The notes under the pieces were generated by a model. It was not told the DNA's origin and ran no database searches. It worked only from the letters and a program-made list of their open reading frames with translations. A program made the translations under genes and the position numbers. Shown here in pieces: positions 1 through 8,204 of a stretch of DNA of 22,105 bases. The DNA is from an uncultured Oscillibacter sp. (lineage in GTDB: Bacteria; Bacillota; Clostridia; Oscillospirales; Oscillospiraceae). Numbering within the stretch: the stretch's first letter is position 1; every line of letters begins with the position of its first letter. Where the stretch lies: the NCBI GenBank assembly GCA_910576845.1, contig CAJTJA010000039.1, positions 1 to 22,105 on the forward strand, given 5' to 3'.

Positions 1-2531
1 GCACCGTCACGGAAATTTACGATTACCTCCGCCTCCTCTGGGCCCGGGTGGGCACGCCCCACTGCCCCAAGTGCGGTAAGGTTATCCGCCAGCAGACCAT
101 CGACCAGATTATCGATCAGGTCCTTGCTCTTCCCGAGGGCACCCGCATTCAGGTGATGGCCCCGGTGATTCGCGGGAAAAAGGGCGAACACGCGAAAATT
201 TTCGAGGATGCCAAGCGCTCCGGCTATGTCCGGGTCCGAGCCGACGGAAATCTCTATGAGCTGGATGAAGAGATCAAGCTGGAAAAGAATAAGAAGCATA
301 ATATTGAGATTATTATTGACCGTCTGATTATCCGTCCCGACATCCAGCAGCGGCTGACAGACAGTGTGGAAACCGCGTCTAACCTCTCCGGGGGACTGGC
401 GGTTATCAACCTCCTTCGGGAGGAGAGGGACCTGGTATTTTCCCAGAATTATGCCTGCGAGGACTGCGGCATCTCCATCGAGGAGCTGACTCCCCGGATG
501 TTCTCCTTCAATAATCCCTTTGGGGCCTGCCCCACGTGCACGGGGCTGGGCAGTCAACTCAAGGTGGACGTGTCCCTGGTGGTTCCGAACCCGGAAAAGT
601 CCATTTTGGAAGGGGCCATTCAGGCCAGCGGCTGGGGGAACATCCGCTCCGACGGCATTTCCCGCATGTACTTCGACGCGCTGTCGAAGAAATACCGCTT
701 CTCTCTGGATGAACCCTGGGAAACCCTGCCCGCCGAGGCGAGGGACATCATTCTCTACGGTACCAAGGGCGAAAAGCTGGAGCTTCACTACGACCAGCCC
801 CGGGGGAAGGGAGTTCTCTACCAGCCCTTTGAGGGCATCTGCAACAACGTGGAGCGCCGCTATCAGGAGACCCAGAGTGATGCCAGCAAGCGAGAGCTGG
901 AAGAACTGATGGCAGAGTGCCCCTGCCCGGCGTGCAAGGGCCGGCGGCTGAAAAAAGAGTCTTTGGCTGTGACGGTGGGGGAGAAGGACATCGATGCCCT
1001 GACCCGTCTCAGCGTGGTGGACGAGCTTCAATGGGTGGAGGGCCTGGAGCTGACGGAGCAGCAGCACCGGATCGCCGACCGGATTTTGAAGGAGATCAAG
1101 TCCCGTTTGGGGTTCCTCCAGTCCGTGGGTCTGGGCTACTTGACACTGAGCCGGGCGGCGGGGACGCTCTCCGGCGGCGAAAGCCAGCGGATTCGCCTGG
1201 CGACGCAGATCGGCTCCAGTCTGATGGGGGTCCTCTATATTCTGGATGAGCCTTCCATCGGTCTCCACCAGAGGGACAACGACAAGCTGCTGGCTACCCT
1301 CCGAAACCTTCAGAATCTAGGGAATACCCTCTTGGTAGTGGAGCACGACGAGGATACCATGCGGGAAGCGGATTATCTTATTGACATCGGTCCCGGCGCG
1401 GGTATCCATGGCGGGCAGGTGGTGGCCGCAGGCACGCCGGAGGAGGTCATGGCAAACCCGGACTCTTTGACGGGACAGTACCTCTCCGGAAAGAAAAAGG
1501 TACCTGTTCCTGACGTCCGCCGTCCTGGAAACGGAAAATTTCTCCATGTCCGGGGAGCGGAGGAAAACAATCTTCGGAAAGTGGATGTGGATTTCCCCCT
1601 GGGGACATTCACGGTGGTGACCGGCGTGTCGGGCAGCGGCAAGTCGTCCCTAGTGAACGAGGTGCTCTTCAAGCGCCTGGGAGCGGAGCTGATGCGGATG
1701 AAGGCCCACCCGGGCAGGTGCGCGGGCATTGATGGGCTGGAGCATCTGGACAAGGTGGTCAGTATTGACCAAAGCCCCATTGGCCGGACGCCCCGCTCCA
1801 ATCCGGCTACCTATACAAATCTTTTCGGAGACATCCGGGACCTCTATGCCTCTACGCAGGAGGCAAAAAGCCGGGGGTACGGTCCGGGCCGGTTCAGCTT
1901 CAATGTCCGGGGCGGCCGCTGTGAGGCGTGCTCGGGGGACGGCGTTCTGAAAATTGAGATGCACTTCCTGCCGGACATTTTTGTCCCCTGCGAGGTGTGC
2001 AAGGGCCGGCGGTACAATCGGGAGACACTGGAAGTCCACTACAAGGGAAAGAACATTGCTGAAATTTTGGATATGACGGTGGACGAGGCGCTGGAATTTT
2101 TTGCGCCCCTGCCGAAACTCCGAAACCGCCTCCAGACCCTTCAGGATGTGGGCCTGGGTTACGTGAAGCTGGGTCAGCCCTCCACAGAGCTTTCCGGCGG
2201 TGAGGCTCAGCGGGTGAAGCTGGCCACGGAGCTGAGCAAGCAGGCCACCGGAAAGACCATTTATATTTTGGACGAGCCCACCACAGGCCTTCACACCGAC
2301 GATGTGCGCAAGCTTTTGGAGGTGCTTCAGCGTCTGGTGGACAGCGGGAACACGGTGGTGGTCATTGAGCATAACCTGGATGTGATCAAGTCCGCTGACT
2401 GGATTATTGACCTGGGCCCTGAAGGAGGCGATGGCGGCGGAAGCATTGTCTGCACCGGGACGCCGGAGACGGTTGCTGCCTGTAAGAAATCCTATACCGG
2501 ACAGTATTTGAAAAAAGCGCTTGCACGCTGA
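1..2531 (+). CDS. uvrA: UvrABC excision nuclease subunit A (5' partial)
   Basis: UvrA is the damage-recognition ATPase of nucleotide excision repair; it dimerises, loads UvrB on damaged DNA and acts in the cytoplasm. The frame is open from the first bases and reads TVTEIYDYLRLLWARVGTPH, a typical internal UvrA segment, so the gene began before the window. About 100 residues are missing, including the first Walker A. Visible in order: the Cys pairs of zinc module 1 (CEDCG and CPTC near 460-550, CPACKG near 930), first ABC signature LSGGESQR (about 1168), Walker B ILDEPSIGLH, second Walker A GVSGSGKSS (about 1623), second zinc module CEAC/CEVC (about 1920-2000), second signature LSGGEAQR (about 2190) and Walker B ILDEPTTGLH. 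The C-terminus is complete and no lesion is seen. It lies 69 nt upstream of era on the same strand. A GTG at 48 is internal and not the start. Confidence 0.98.
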   Translation, partial: TVTEIYDYLRLLWARVGTPHCPKCGKVIRQQTIDQIIDQVLALPEGTRIQVMAPVIRGKKGEHAKIFEDAKRSGYVRVRADGNLYELDEEIKLEKNKKHNIEIIIDRLIIRPDIQQRLTDSVETASNLSGGLAVINLLREERDLVFSQNYACEDCGISIEELTPRMFSFNNPFGACPTCTGLGSQLKVDVSLVVPNPEKSILEGAIQASGWGNIRSDGISRMYFDALSKKYRFSLDEPWETLPAEARDIILYGTKGEKLELHYDQPRGKGVLYQPFEGICNNVERRYQETQSDASKRELEELMAECPCPACKGRRLKKESLAVTVGEKDIDALTRLSVVDELQWVEGLELTEQQHRIADRILKEIKSRLGFLQSVGLGYLTLSRAAGTLSGGESQRIRLATQIGSSLMGVLYILDEPSIGLHQRDNDKLLATLRNLQNLGNTLLVVEHDEDTMREADYLIDIGPGAGIHGGQVVAAGTPEEVMANPDSLTGQYLSGKKKVPVPDVRRPGNGKFLHVRGAEENNLRKVDVDFPLGTFTVVTGVSGSGKSSLVNEVLFKRLGAELMRMKAHPGRCAGIDGLEHLDKVVSIDQSPIGRTPRSNPATYTNLFGDIRDLYASTQEAKSRGYGPGRFSFNVRGGRCEACSGDGVLKIEMHFLPDIFVPCEVCKGRRYNRETLEVHYKGKNIAEILDMTVDEALEFFAPLPKLRNRLQTLQDVGLGYVKLGQPSTELSGGEAQRVKLATELSKQATGKTIYILDEPTTGLHTDDVRKLLEVLQRLVDSGNTVVVIEHNLDVIKSADWIIDLGPEGGDGGGSIVCTGTPETVAACKKSYTGQYLKKALAR

Positions 2532-2600
2532 GGCGGTGCAGGAAAATTTCCCCTCCCGCCGGAAAATAAAATTGCTTGACAAGAAAGTTGAGGATCACCT

Positions 2601-3497
2601 ATGAACATTCAAAAAACTGCTATGATTACCGTCTGCGGCCGCCCGAATGTGGGCAAATCCAGCCTGACAAACGCGCTGGTGGGAGAAAAGATCGCCATTG
2701 TCTCCAATAAGGCACAGACCACCCGGAACCGTATTTACGGCGTAGTCAACCGGGAGGATACACAATTTATTCTTTTAGATACCCCAGGCCTCCACAAGCC
2801 CAAGTCCGCTCTGGGAGACTATATGGTTAAGGTTGTCACTGCCAGCCTTTCCGATGTGGACTGCGCTCTGCTGCTGGTGGAGCCTATTCCCCATGTCGGG
2901 GGGCCGGAGAAGGCTCTCATTGACCGGGTGCGGGAGGAGAGGCTTCCCTGTATCCTGGCTGTTAACAAAATTGACACTGTGGAGCCGGCGGAGCTGCTGC
3001 CGGTGATCGCGGCCTACAACGAGGCTTGGGATGGCTTTGACGCCATTATTCCCATTTCCGCCAAAACGAGAGACGGCCTGGCGGAGTTGATGAAGGAGCT
3101 TCAAAAATACGCGCAGGAGGGCCCTCAGCTCTTTCCGGATGGGCAGACATCGGACCAGCCGGAGCGGCAGGTTATGGGGGAGCTGCTCCGGGAAAAGCTG
3201 CTTCTCTGTTTGGACAAGGAGATTCCTCACGGCACCGCCGTGGAGATCACCAAGTTTTCCGAGCGGGATTCCGGGGTAGTGGATGTGGGAGCTACGATCT
3301 ACTGTGAGAAAGCCAGCCACAAGGGCATCATCATCGGCAAGCAGGGAGCTATGTTGAAAAAGATCAGTTCCCTGGCCCGGCACGATATGGAAAAGTTTAT
3401 GGGGACACAAATCTATTTGGAGACATGGGTCAAGGTTAAGGAGAACTGGCGGGATAATGTGAACTATGTCCGCGGTCTGGGCTATCGGGAGGACTGA
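2601..3497 (+). CDS. era: GTPase Era (ribosome small-subunit assembly)
   Basis: Era is an essential GTPase that binds the 3' end of 16S rRNA during 30S maturation and couples this to cell-cycle progression. The 298-residue protein has the family's usual length. The G domain shows G1 GRPNVGKSS near residues 13-21, the switch I threonines in QTTR near 41, G3 DTPG near 60, G4 NKID near 122 and G5 SAK near 153. The C-terminal KH RNA-binding domain is marked by GIIIGKQG near 241 and the family ending VKENWRDN. A GAGG (2590-2593) sits 7 nt before the ATG. It opens the conserved Firmicutes order era-yqzL-recO. Here a broken gene is wedged in just after it: that gene's ribosome binding site lies inside the last codons of era, so the two were probably co-transcribed. 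Confidence 0.98.
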   Translation: MNIQKTAMITVCGRPNVGKSSLTNALVGEKIAIVSNKAQTTRNRIYGVVNREDTQFILLDTPGLHKPKSALGDYMVKVVTASLSDVDCALLLVEPIPHVGGPEKALIDRVREERLPCILAVNKIDTVEPAELLPVIAAYNEAWDGFDAIIPISAKTRDGLAELMKELQKYAQEGPQLFPDGQTSDQPERQVMGELLREKLLLCLDKEIPHGTAVEITKFSERDSGVVDVGATIYCEKASHKGIIIGKQGAMLKKISSLARHDMEKFMGTQIYLETWVKVKENWRDNVNYVRGLGYRED

Positions 3498-3501
3498 GCG
3501 G

Positions 3502-3925
3502 ATGCGGGACATTGAAAGACCGCTGGCGGCATCGCCGGTAAGATGAGATTTGCCTATATCAGCTATCTGGATGCCTAGGGCTGTCCAGCCACACGGGCTA
3601 TGTTGGCCCCGCGGGAGCGGAAGGGTATCCGGACTTTTTTACCTGACCACCAATACCTCCTCACGGAAAACGGCATTGTTCCTGGAAAATCCGAAAGCCT
3701 GCCTCTATTTTACGGATACCCGTTTTTTTCAGAGAGGCCAGCCTCACAGGGAGAGTAGCTGTTCTGGTGATGGCGGAGGCCAAGGCCCGCATCTGGCGGG
3801 AGGGAGACGAGTGCTTTTATACCGGAGGCGTAACGGACATGGATCATTGTGTGCTGAAATTCACGGCGGAAAAGGGCCGCTATTACAGCAACTTTAAAAA
3901 CGAGGATTTTGTCCTTCCAGATTGA
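3502..3925 (+). pseudogene. decayed pyridoxamine 5'-phosphate oxidase-like gene
   Basis: Reading across three frames recovers a protein of the pyridoxamine 5'-phosphate oxidase-like (FMN-binding split barrel) type. An ATG at 3502, 9 nt after GGGAGG in the end of era, starts MRDIERPLA. The frame then shifts near 3537 to RFAYISYLDA and hits an in-frame TAG at 3576-3578. It continues as GCPATRAMLAPRERKGIRTF and shifts in the T-rich stretch near 3635 to LTTNTSSRKTALFLENPKAC. It shifts again at the T7 run 3723-3729 into RIWREGDECFYTGGVTD and KGRYYSNFKNEDF, ending at TGA 3923-3925. Family assignment rests on the TTNTSSRK and NPKACLYF segments and the C-terminal YYSNFKNEDF type of ending. Three shifts and a stop mean no functional product. 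Two of the shifts fall in T runs, so a sequencing check of those is reasonable, but the TAG is independent of them. Confidence 0.75.
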
Positions 3926-4148
3926 CCGGAAGTTTCCATGTATGTTCCTCGACAACTTTTGCAGACTATGTATGGCCGGCAAAGCCGAAAAATACCGTCC
4001 GCTCTTTTGCGGCCGGTGTGCAAGGCACATATTTGCTGAGTGATGAGCTCTGTAAGCAGGCCGCTCGGGCGGTTCCGGCGGGGGATTGCCGGTGGAAAGA
4101 ATGAAAGATTCTTAACATGCTTATTGACTGCAAAAGGAGACCTGTGAC

Positions 4149-4262
4149 ATGGAACACATGGAACCCGCGCCCCTATGGGAGCTCTTCTGTCTTACCGGAG
4201 AGCCCCTGGCCTATATGCTCTATCGGTCGGTCGAAGACGAAACCGGCAATAATTTGTCATAA
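4149..4262 (+). CDS. yqzL: YqzL-like small protein
   Basis: This 37-codon gene starts at the ATG at 4149, 8 nt after a strong AGGAGA (4135-4140), and ends at TAA 4260-4262. The product begins MEHMEPAPLWELFCLTGEP and continues LAYMLYRSVEDE. The pattern W-x-LF-x-x-TG followed by AY-x-LY matches the small YqzL family (W-K-LF-x-x-TG-x-x-x-x-YLLYKE). In Bacillus subtilis yqzL lies between era and recO, and the same position is kept here. The function of YqzL is not established. A second Met at residue 4 is an alternative start. It ends 43 nt before recO and is in a different frame from the apparent upstream extension of recO, which supports starting recO at 4306. Confidence 0.8.
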   Translation: MEHMEPAPLWELFCLTGEPLAYMLYRSVEDETGNNLS

Positions 4263-4305
4263 CTGGGGAGAATTATACTCCCCGTACATAAAGGGGGGAG
4301 CCGCC

Positions 4306-5049
4306 GTGGCGGGAACGCCTTATATTGTGGATCGCGGTGTGGTTCTCCGGGAAACAGAGACGAAGGAGGCGGATAAAATTCTGACGCTCCTGACCTGGGA
4401 GCAGGGGAAGATTTCCGTTATCGCCCGGGGAGCCCGGCGGAAAAGCTGCAGGTTTGCCGCGGCAGCCCAGCCTCTGGCCTACTCTGAATGGACAGTCTAT
4501 CAGCGGAAGGATTGGCATTATGCAAATGATGCTTCTACGCTGGACCTTTTTTCCGGCCTGCGGGAGGACCTGACGGCCCTGGCCTTGGGCTGCTATATGG
4601 CCGAGCTGACAGAGGCAGTCTGCCCGGATGCGGTTCCGGCGCCGGAGCTGCTCAGGCATCTGCTGAATGGACTGTATGCTCTTTCTGCTTTACACAAGCC
4701 GCCTTCTCTGGTGAAGCCTGCTTTTGAGCTGCGCCTGCTGTGTCTGGCAGGTTATGAACCTTTGGCAGATGCCTGCGCTGTCTGCGGCCGGGAGAATCCG
4801 GCAGAGCCGGTGCTGGACACCGTTCAAGGGGTGCTGCGCTGCCGGGACTGCGGCGGCGGAGGGAGGGGCCTCTGCCGGGATTCCCTGGCAGCGCTGCGTC
4901 ATATCGTATATGGAGAGCCGAAACGGCTGTATTCCTTTCGGCTGAGTCAGGAGCCCCTGCACCGTCTTACCGCCGCCTCCGAAGCATTTCTCCATACACA
5001 GCTGGAGCGGCGCTTTTCGACGCTGGACTTTTATAATCAAATAACATAA
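4306..5049 (+). CDS. recO: DNA repair protein RecO
   Basis: RecO works with RecR and RecF to load RecA on SSB-coated single-stranded DNA in gap repair and homologous recombination. I choose the GTG at 4306, 7 nt after a G-rich ribosome binding site (4293-4298), because the product then starts MAGTPYIVDRGVVLRETETK. This is the normal RecO N-terminal OB-fold with the conserved EADKILTLLT and GKISVIARGARR, and gives 247 residues, the usual length. The frame stays open upstream to 4117, but that extension overlaps yqzL and has no family resemblance. The zinc-binding Cys set is present as CAVC (157/160) and CRDC (179/182). A 110-nt gap with no visible terminator separates it from mutS2. Confidence 0.95.
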   Translation: MAGTPYIVDRGVVLRETETKEADKILTLLTWEQGKISVIARGARRKSCRFAAAAQPLAYSEWTVYQRKDWHYANDASTLDLFSGLREDLTALALGCYMAELTEAVCPDAVPAPELLRHLLNGLYALSALHKPPSLVKPAFELRLLCLAGYEPLADACAVCGRENPAEPVLDTVQGVLRCRDCGGGGRGLCRDSLAALRHIVYGEPKRLYSFRLSQEPLHRLTAASEAFLHTQLERRFSTLDFYNQIT

Positions 5050-5159
5050 GCAAACATACGGTAAGCGATGAACGGCTTTTCAATATTACAGGCCTGTATG
5101 ACGGCGTTTATTGCGCCGGAAGGCCATGAAAGCAAGCTCCCCTGACAGGAGGAATTTTT

Positions 5160-7547
5160 ATGAGCGAACTGTTTGAAAAATCTCTCCGCACCCTGGAGCT
5201 TCCCAGGGTTCTGCAATTGCTGTCCAATCAGGCGGTGAGCGCGGAAGCGAAAGAAAGGGCCCTTCGGGTTTTGCCGGAGACGGAGCCGGAAGAGGTCCTC
5301 CGTCTGCTGGATCAAACAGATGCCGCCCGTCTGATGATTGGTCAGCAGGGTGCGCCTTCTTTCTCCGGGGTAAAGCCGGTGTCCGAGACGTTGGACCGGG
5401 CGGACCGGGGGGGAAGCCTTAATACCCGAGAGCTTCTGCGTGTTGCGGGCCTTTTGACTGCCGCCCGCAGAACGAGGGAATATTTTAACGATGAATCTTC
5501 AGAAAAGACTGCCATTGACCACCTGTTCCTCTCCCTCCATGGCAATCGCTTTTTAGAGGAGAAAATCAAGCGCTGTATTCCGGATGAGGATACCATTGCC
5601 GATGCGGCATCCCCGGAACTGGCGGATATCCGCCGTCATATGCGGGCCGCTCAGGCCAAAAGCCGTCAGATACTCCAGAAGATTATTTCTTCTCCCAGTT
5701 ACGCCAAGGTTTTGCAGGAGACGATTATTACACAGCGGGACGGACGGTTTGTGGTTCCGGTGAAGGCGGAGCAGAAGGGAAATCTTCCCGGCTTGGTTCA
5801 TGATATATCCTCCTCCGGGGCTACGGTCTTTGTAGAACCCATGGGGGTTGTCCAGGCCAACAACGAGTATGTGGAGCTGGAGGCCAAGGAGCAAAAAGAG
5901 ATTGACCGCATTCTGGCGGAGCTTTCCGCAGAGGCCGCCGCCCATCGGGAGGATATTCAATGGGATTATGACGCCCTGGTTCATCTGGATTTGATTTTTG
6001 CCCGGGGACAGCTCAGCTATCAGATGGACGCCGTGCGCCCGGAGGTCCGCCGGGACGGGGCCATTCACCTGCGGAAGGCCCGGCATCCCCTGCTGGATCC
6101 GAAAACGGCGGTGCCCATTGACATGGAATTGGGGAATGCCTTTGACACCCTGGTCATCACCGGACCCAACACCGGCGGCAAGACCGTCTCTTTGAAGACG
6201 TTGGGTCTCCTGACTTTGATGACTCAGTGCGGCCTGCATATTCCGGCGGCGGACCGCAGCGCCGTAGCCGTTTATGACCGGGTGCTGGCGGACATCGGAG
6301 ATGAGCAGAGTATTGAGCAGAGCCTGTCTACTTTTTCTGCCCATATGACGAATATCGTGGGCATCTTGAAGGAAGCGGACGGCAGGAGCCTGATCCTCTT
6401 TGACGAGCTGGGAGCGGGTACGGACCCGGTAGAGGGCGCGGCGCTGGCCATTGCTGTGATCCAGCACGTGCGCCGGACAGGCGCCAAAATTGCCGCCACG
6501 ACGCATTACGCTGAACTGAAAACCTTTGCCATGACTGCCGCCGGGGTAGAGAACGCCTCCTGTGAGTTTAATGTGGAGACCCTCAGCCCCACTTACCGGC
6601 TGTTGACCGGCATTCCCGGAAAGTCCAATGCCTTCGCCATTTCCCGCCGCCTGGGCCTCCCGGAAGAGGTGATTGAGGCGGCCCAGACGCAGATGAGCGG
6701 GGACAGTGTTCGGTTTGAGGATATTCTGACGCAGCTGGAAGCGAAAAGGCAGGCGCTGGAAAAGCGGGATCAGGAATCAGACCGCCTCTACCGGCAGCGG
6801 GAGGAAGACGCCCGTAAGGCCCGGGAGTTCCGCGAGCAGATGGAGCGAGCCAAGGAAAACGCCCGGAGCCGGGGAGAGGCGGAGGCGAAACGCATCCTCC
6901 GGGATGCCAAGGCCGCCGCGGACCAGACATTTCATGAGCTGGCGGCTCTTCGCCGCCTCCAGGCTCAGGCGGACTCTGCACAGAACGTGAATGACGCCCA
7001 GGCTGCCATCCGTGCCGGGTTGAATCAGGCGGAAGAACGCCTTCGCACGGAAAAAGACCGCCCGGCCCCCGTTCCAAAGCCCAGCCGGCCTATCGTCAAG
7101 GGCGATCTGGTGGAGCTTCCCGGTGTCCGCCAGCCTGCCGAAGTAATCTCCGTGGGAAAAGACGGAACGCTCCAGCTGAAGGCCGGTGCGCTGAAAATGA
7201 AAGCCAAGTCCGAAGATGTCCGCTTGATTGAGGAGGATGAGCGGGCTGCACGAAAGCCTAAAATTCAAGTCAGTTCCAATGGAACCCGAGCCCTTCGGGC
7301 CTCTGCAAGCCGTGAGCTGGACATTCGGGGAATGGAGACTTTGGAAGCGGAAAGCGTGGTGGAGGGCTTTCTCTCCGCTGCCGTCATGGGAAAGCTGGAG
7401 ACGGTTACCATTATTCACGGCAAGGGCACCGGAGCCCTCCGCAAAGCCGTTCATGATATTTTGAGGCGGAACAAGTCGGTGAAGAGTTTTCGCTTGGGAG
7501 TCTATGGTGAAGGAGAAACCGGAGTTACAGTTGTGACTATGAAGTAG
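5160..7547 (+). CDS. mutS2: MutS2 ATPase with C-terminal Smr domain
   Basis: MutS2 proteins lack the MutS mismatch-recognition domain. They are linked to suppression of recombination and, in Bacillus subtilis, to splitting of collided ribosomes. The 795-residue protein has the standard length. After a helical core come Walker A GPNTGGKT near residue 334 and Walker B ILFDELGAGTDP near 410, then a charged coiled-coil region (about 520-625). A small beta-barrel segment follows (about 648-690, starting KGDLVELPG), and a complete Smr domain from about 719 with LDIRG and HGKGTGALR. The start has AGGAGG (5147-5152) 7 nt upstream. The GNAT gene begins 11 nt after its stop, so they are likely co-transcribed. 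The Smr motif reads LDIRG rather than the commoner LDLRG, a conservative change. No lesions are seen. Confidence 0.97.
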   Translation: MSELFEKSLRTLELPRVLQLLSNQAVSAEAKERALRVLPETEPEEVLRLLDQTDAARLMIGQQGAPSFSGVKPVSETLDRADRGGSLNTRELLRVAGLLTAARRTREYFNDESSEKTAIDHLFLSLHGNRFLEEKIKRCIPDEDTIADAASPELADIRRHMRAAQAKSRQILQKIISSPSYAKVLQETIITQRDGRFVVPVKAEQKGNLPGLVHDISSSGATVFVEPMGVVQANNEYVELEAKEQKEIDRILAELSAEAAAHREDIQWDYDALVHLDLIFARGQLSYQMDAVRPEVRRDGAIHLRKARHPLLDPKTAVPIDMELGNAFDTLVITGPNTGGKTVSLKTLGLLTLMTQCGLHIPAADRSAVAVYDRVLADIGDEQSIEQSLSTFSAHMTNIVGILKEADGRSLILFDELGAGTDPVEGAALAIAVIQHVRRTGAKIAATTHYAELKTFAMTAAGVENASCEFNVETLSPTYRLLTGIPGKSNAFAISRRLGLPEEVIEAAQTQMSGDSVRFEDILTQLEAKRQALEKRDQESDRLYRQREEDARKAREFREQMERAKENARSRGEAEAKRILRDAKAAADQTFHELAALRRLQAQADSAQNVNDAQAAIRAGLNQAEERLRTEKDRPAPVPKPSRPIVKGDLVELPGVRQPAEVISVGKDGTLQLKAGALKMKAKSEDVRLIEEDERAARKPKIQVSSNGTRALRASASRELDIRGMETLEAESVVEGFLSAAVMGKLETVTIIHGKGTGALRKAVHDILRRNKSVKSFRLGVYGEGETGVTVVTMK

Positions 7548-7558
7548 GGGGAAGAAAT

Positions 7559-8044
7559 TTGACGTTTCGCTTTGCATGTGAGGCGGACACGCCGCTCATT
7601 TTGCAGTTTATCCGTGAACTGGCAAACTATGAACATATGCTGGATCAGGTAACTGCCAGCGAGGACATTTTAGCGGACCAGCTTTTCCGCCAGAAGAAAG
7701 CGGAGGTGCTCTTTGCGGTAGAGGAGGGCCAGGAAATAGGATTTGCCCTGTTCTTTCACAACTTTTCCACTTTTCTGGGCCGTGCTGGATTGTACCTGGA
7801 GGATCTGTACGTCCGCCCGGAGCACCGGAGAAAAGGCGTTGGGAAGGCGCTGCTGAAAAAACTGGCATCCATCGCGGTGGAGCGGGGCTGCGGACGGATG
7901 GAGTGGTGGTGCTTGGACTGGAACCGCCCCAGCATAGAATTTTACTGTTCTCTGGGTGCGGAGCCCATGGAGGCGTGGACTGTTTACCGGCTGGCGGGAG
8001 AAACATTGGAGCATCTGGCAGAATCTGCTCAAAAAGGTGATTAG
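7559..8044 (+). CDS. GNAT-family N-acetyltransferase (SSAT-like)
   Basis: This is a 161-residue acetyl-CoA-dependent N-acetyltransferase. The start is a TTG at 7559 after the G-run AGGGGG; this gives MTFRFACEADTPLILQFIRE, the usual first strand and helix of the fold. Motif A is LYVRPEHRRKGVGKALL, with the R-R-x-G-x-G acetyl-CoA pyrophosphate loop. The order of FFHNFSTFLGRAGLYLEDLYV before it and DWNRPSIEFYCSLGAEPM after it resembles diamine/spermidine acetyltransferases (LYLEDL, W-N-x-PSI-x-FY). The substrate could therefore be a polyamine or another small amine, but this cannot be fixed from sequence. It follows mutS2 closely and is the last gene before a hairpin terminator, so it is probably the tail of that transcript. 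Confidence 0.88.
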   Translation: MTFRFACEADTPLILQFIRELANYEHMLDQVTASEDILADQLFRQKKAEVLFAVEEGQEIGFALFFHNFSTFLGRAGLYLEDLYVRPEHRRKGVGKALLKKLASIAVERGCGRMEWWCLDWNRPSIEFYCSLGAEPMEAWTVYRLAGETLEHLAESAQKGD

Positions 8045-8091
8045 AAAATTTTATAGACTGGTTATATAACAGAGAAAGACGAATACCATTG

Positions 8092-8121
8092 AAGAGGCCG
8101 TCCGGGCAGGATGGCCTCTTT
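8092..8121 (+). terminator. hairpin terminator after the GNAT gene
   Basis: A 12-bp stem, AAGAGGCCGTCC with GGATGGCCTCTT (one G-T pair) and loop GGGCA, is followed by TTTAAAATATTT. The T tract is weak, but the position, 48 nt after the GNAT stop and just before the promoter of the next gene, fits a transcription terminator. Confidence 0.7.
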
Positions 8122-8141
8122 AAAATATTTCCGTCAAATTA

Positions 8142-8170
8142 TTGCAAGGTCCACCAAATTCTGCTATACT
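8142..8170 (+). promoter_or_regulatory. sigma-A-type promoter of the uridine phosphorylase gene
   Basis: The -35 TTGCAA (8142-8147) and the -10 TATACT (8165-8170) are separated by 17 nt, and a TGC just before the -10 gives an extended -10. The downstream gene starts 34 nt later, with GAGGTG as ribosome binding site. It begins right after the terminator of the preceding gene, so the next gene is an independent unit. Confidence 0.75.
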
Positions 8171-8204
8171 GTTTTTACAATATCACGATACTGAGGTGAC
8201 TATT

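Noticed and set aside
1650..2582. 310-codon open frame on the - strand inside uvrA
   Set aside because: It covers the conserved ABC and zinc motifs of uvrA in antisense and has no known motif of its own.
2532..2600. terminator or promoter between uvrA and era
   Set aside because: The GGAAA/TTTCC and GGCGG/CCGCC pairings are short and lack a T tract, and TTGAC near 2576 has no room for a -10 before the era start.
4117..4305. N-terminal extension of recO
   Set aside because: It has no likeness to RecO, overlaps yqzL in another frame, and the GTG at 4306 has its own ribosome binding site and gives the normal N-terminus.
5553..6506. 317-codon open frame on the - strand inside mutS2
   Set aside because: Antisense to the ATPase domain of mutS2; no ribosome binding site and no family likeness.
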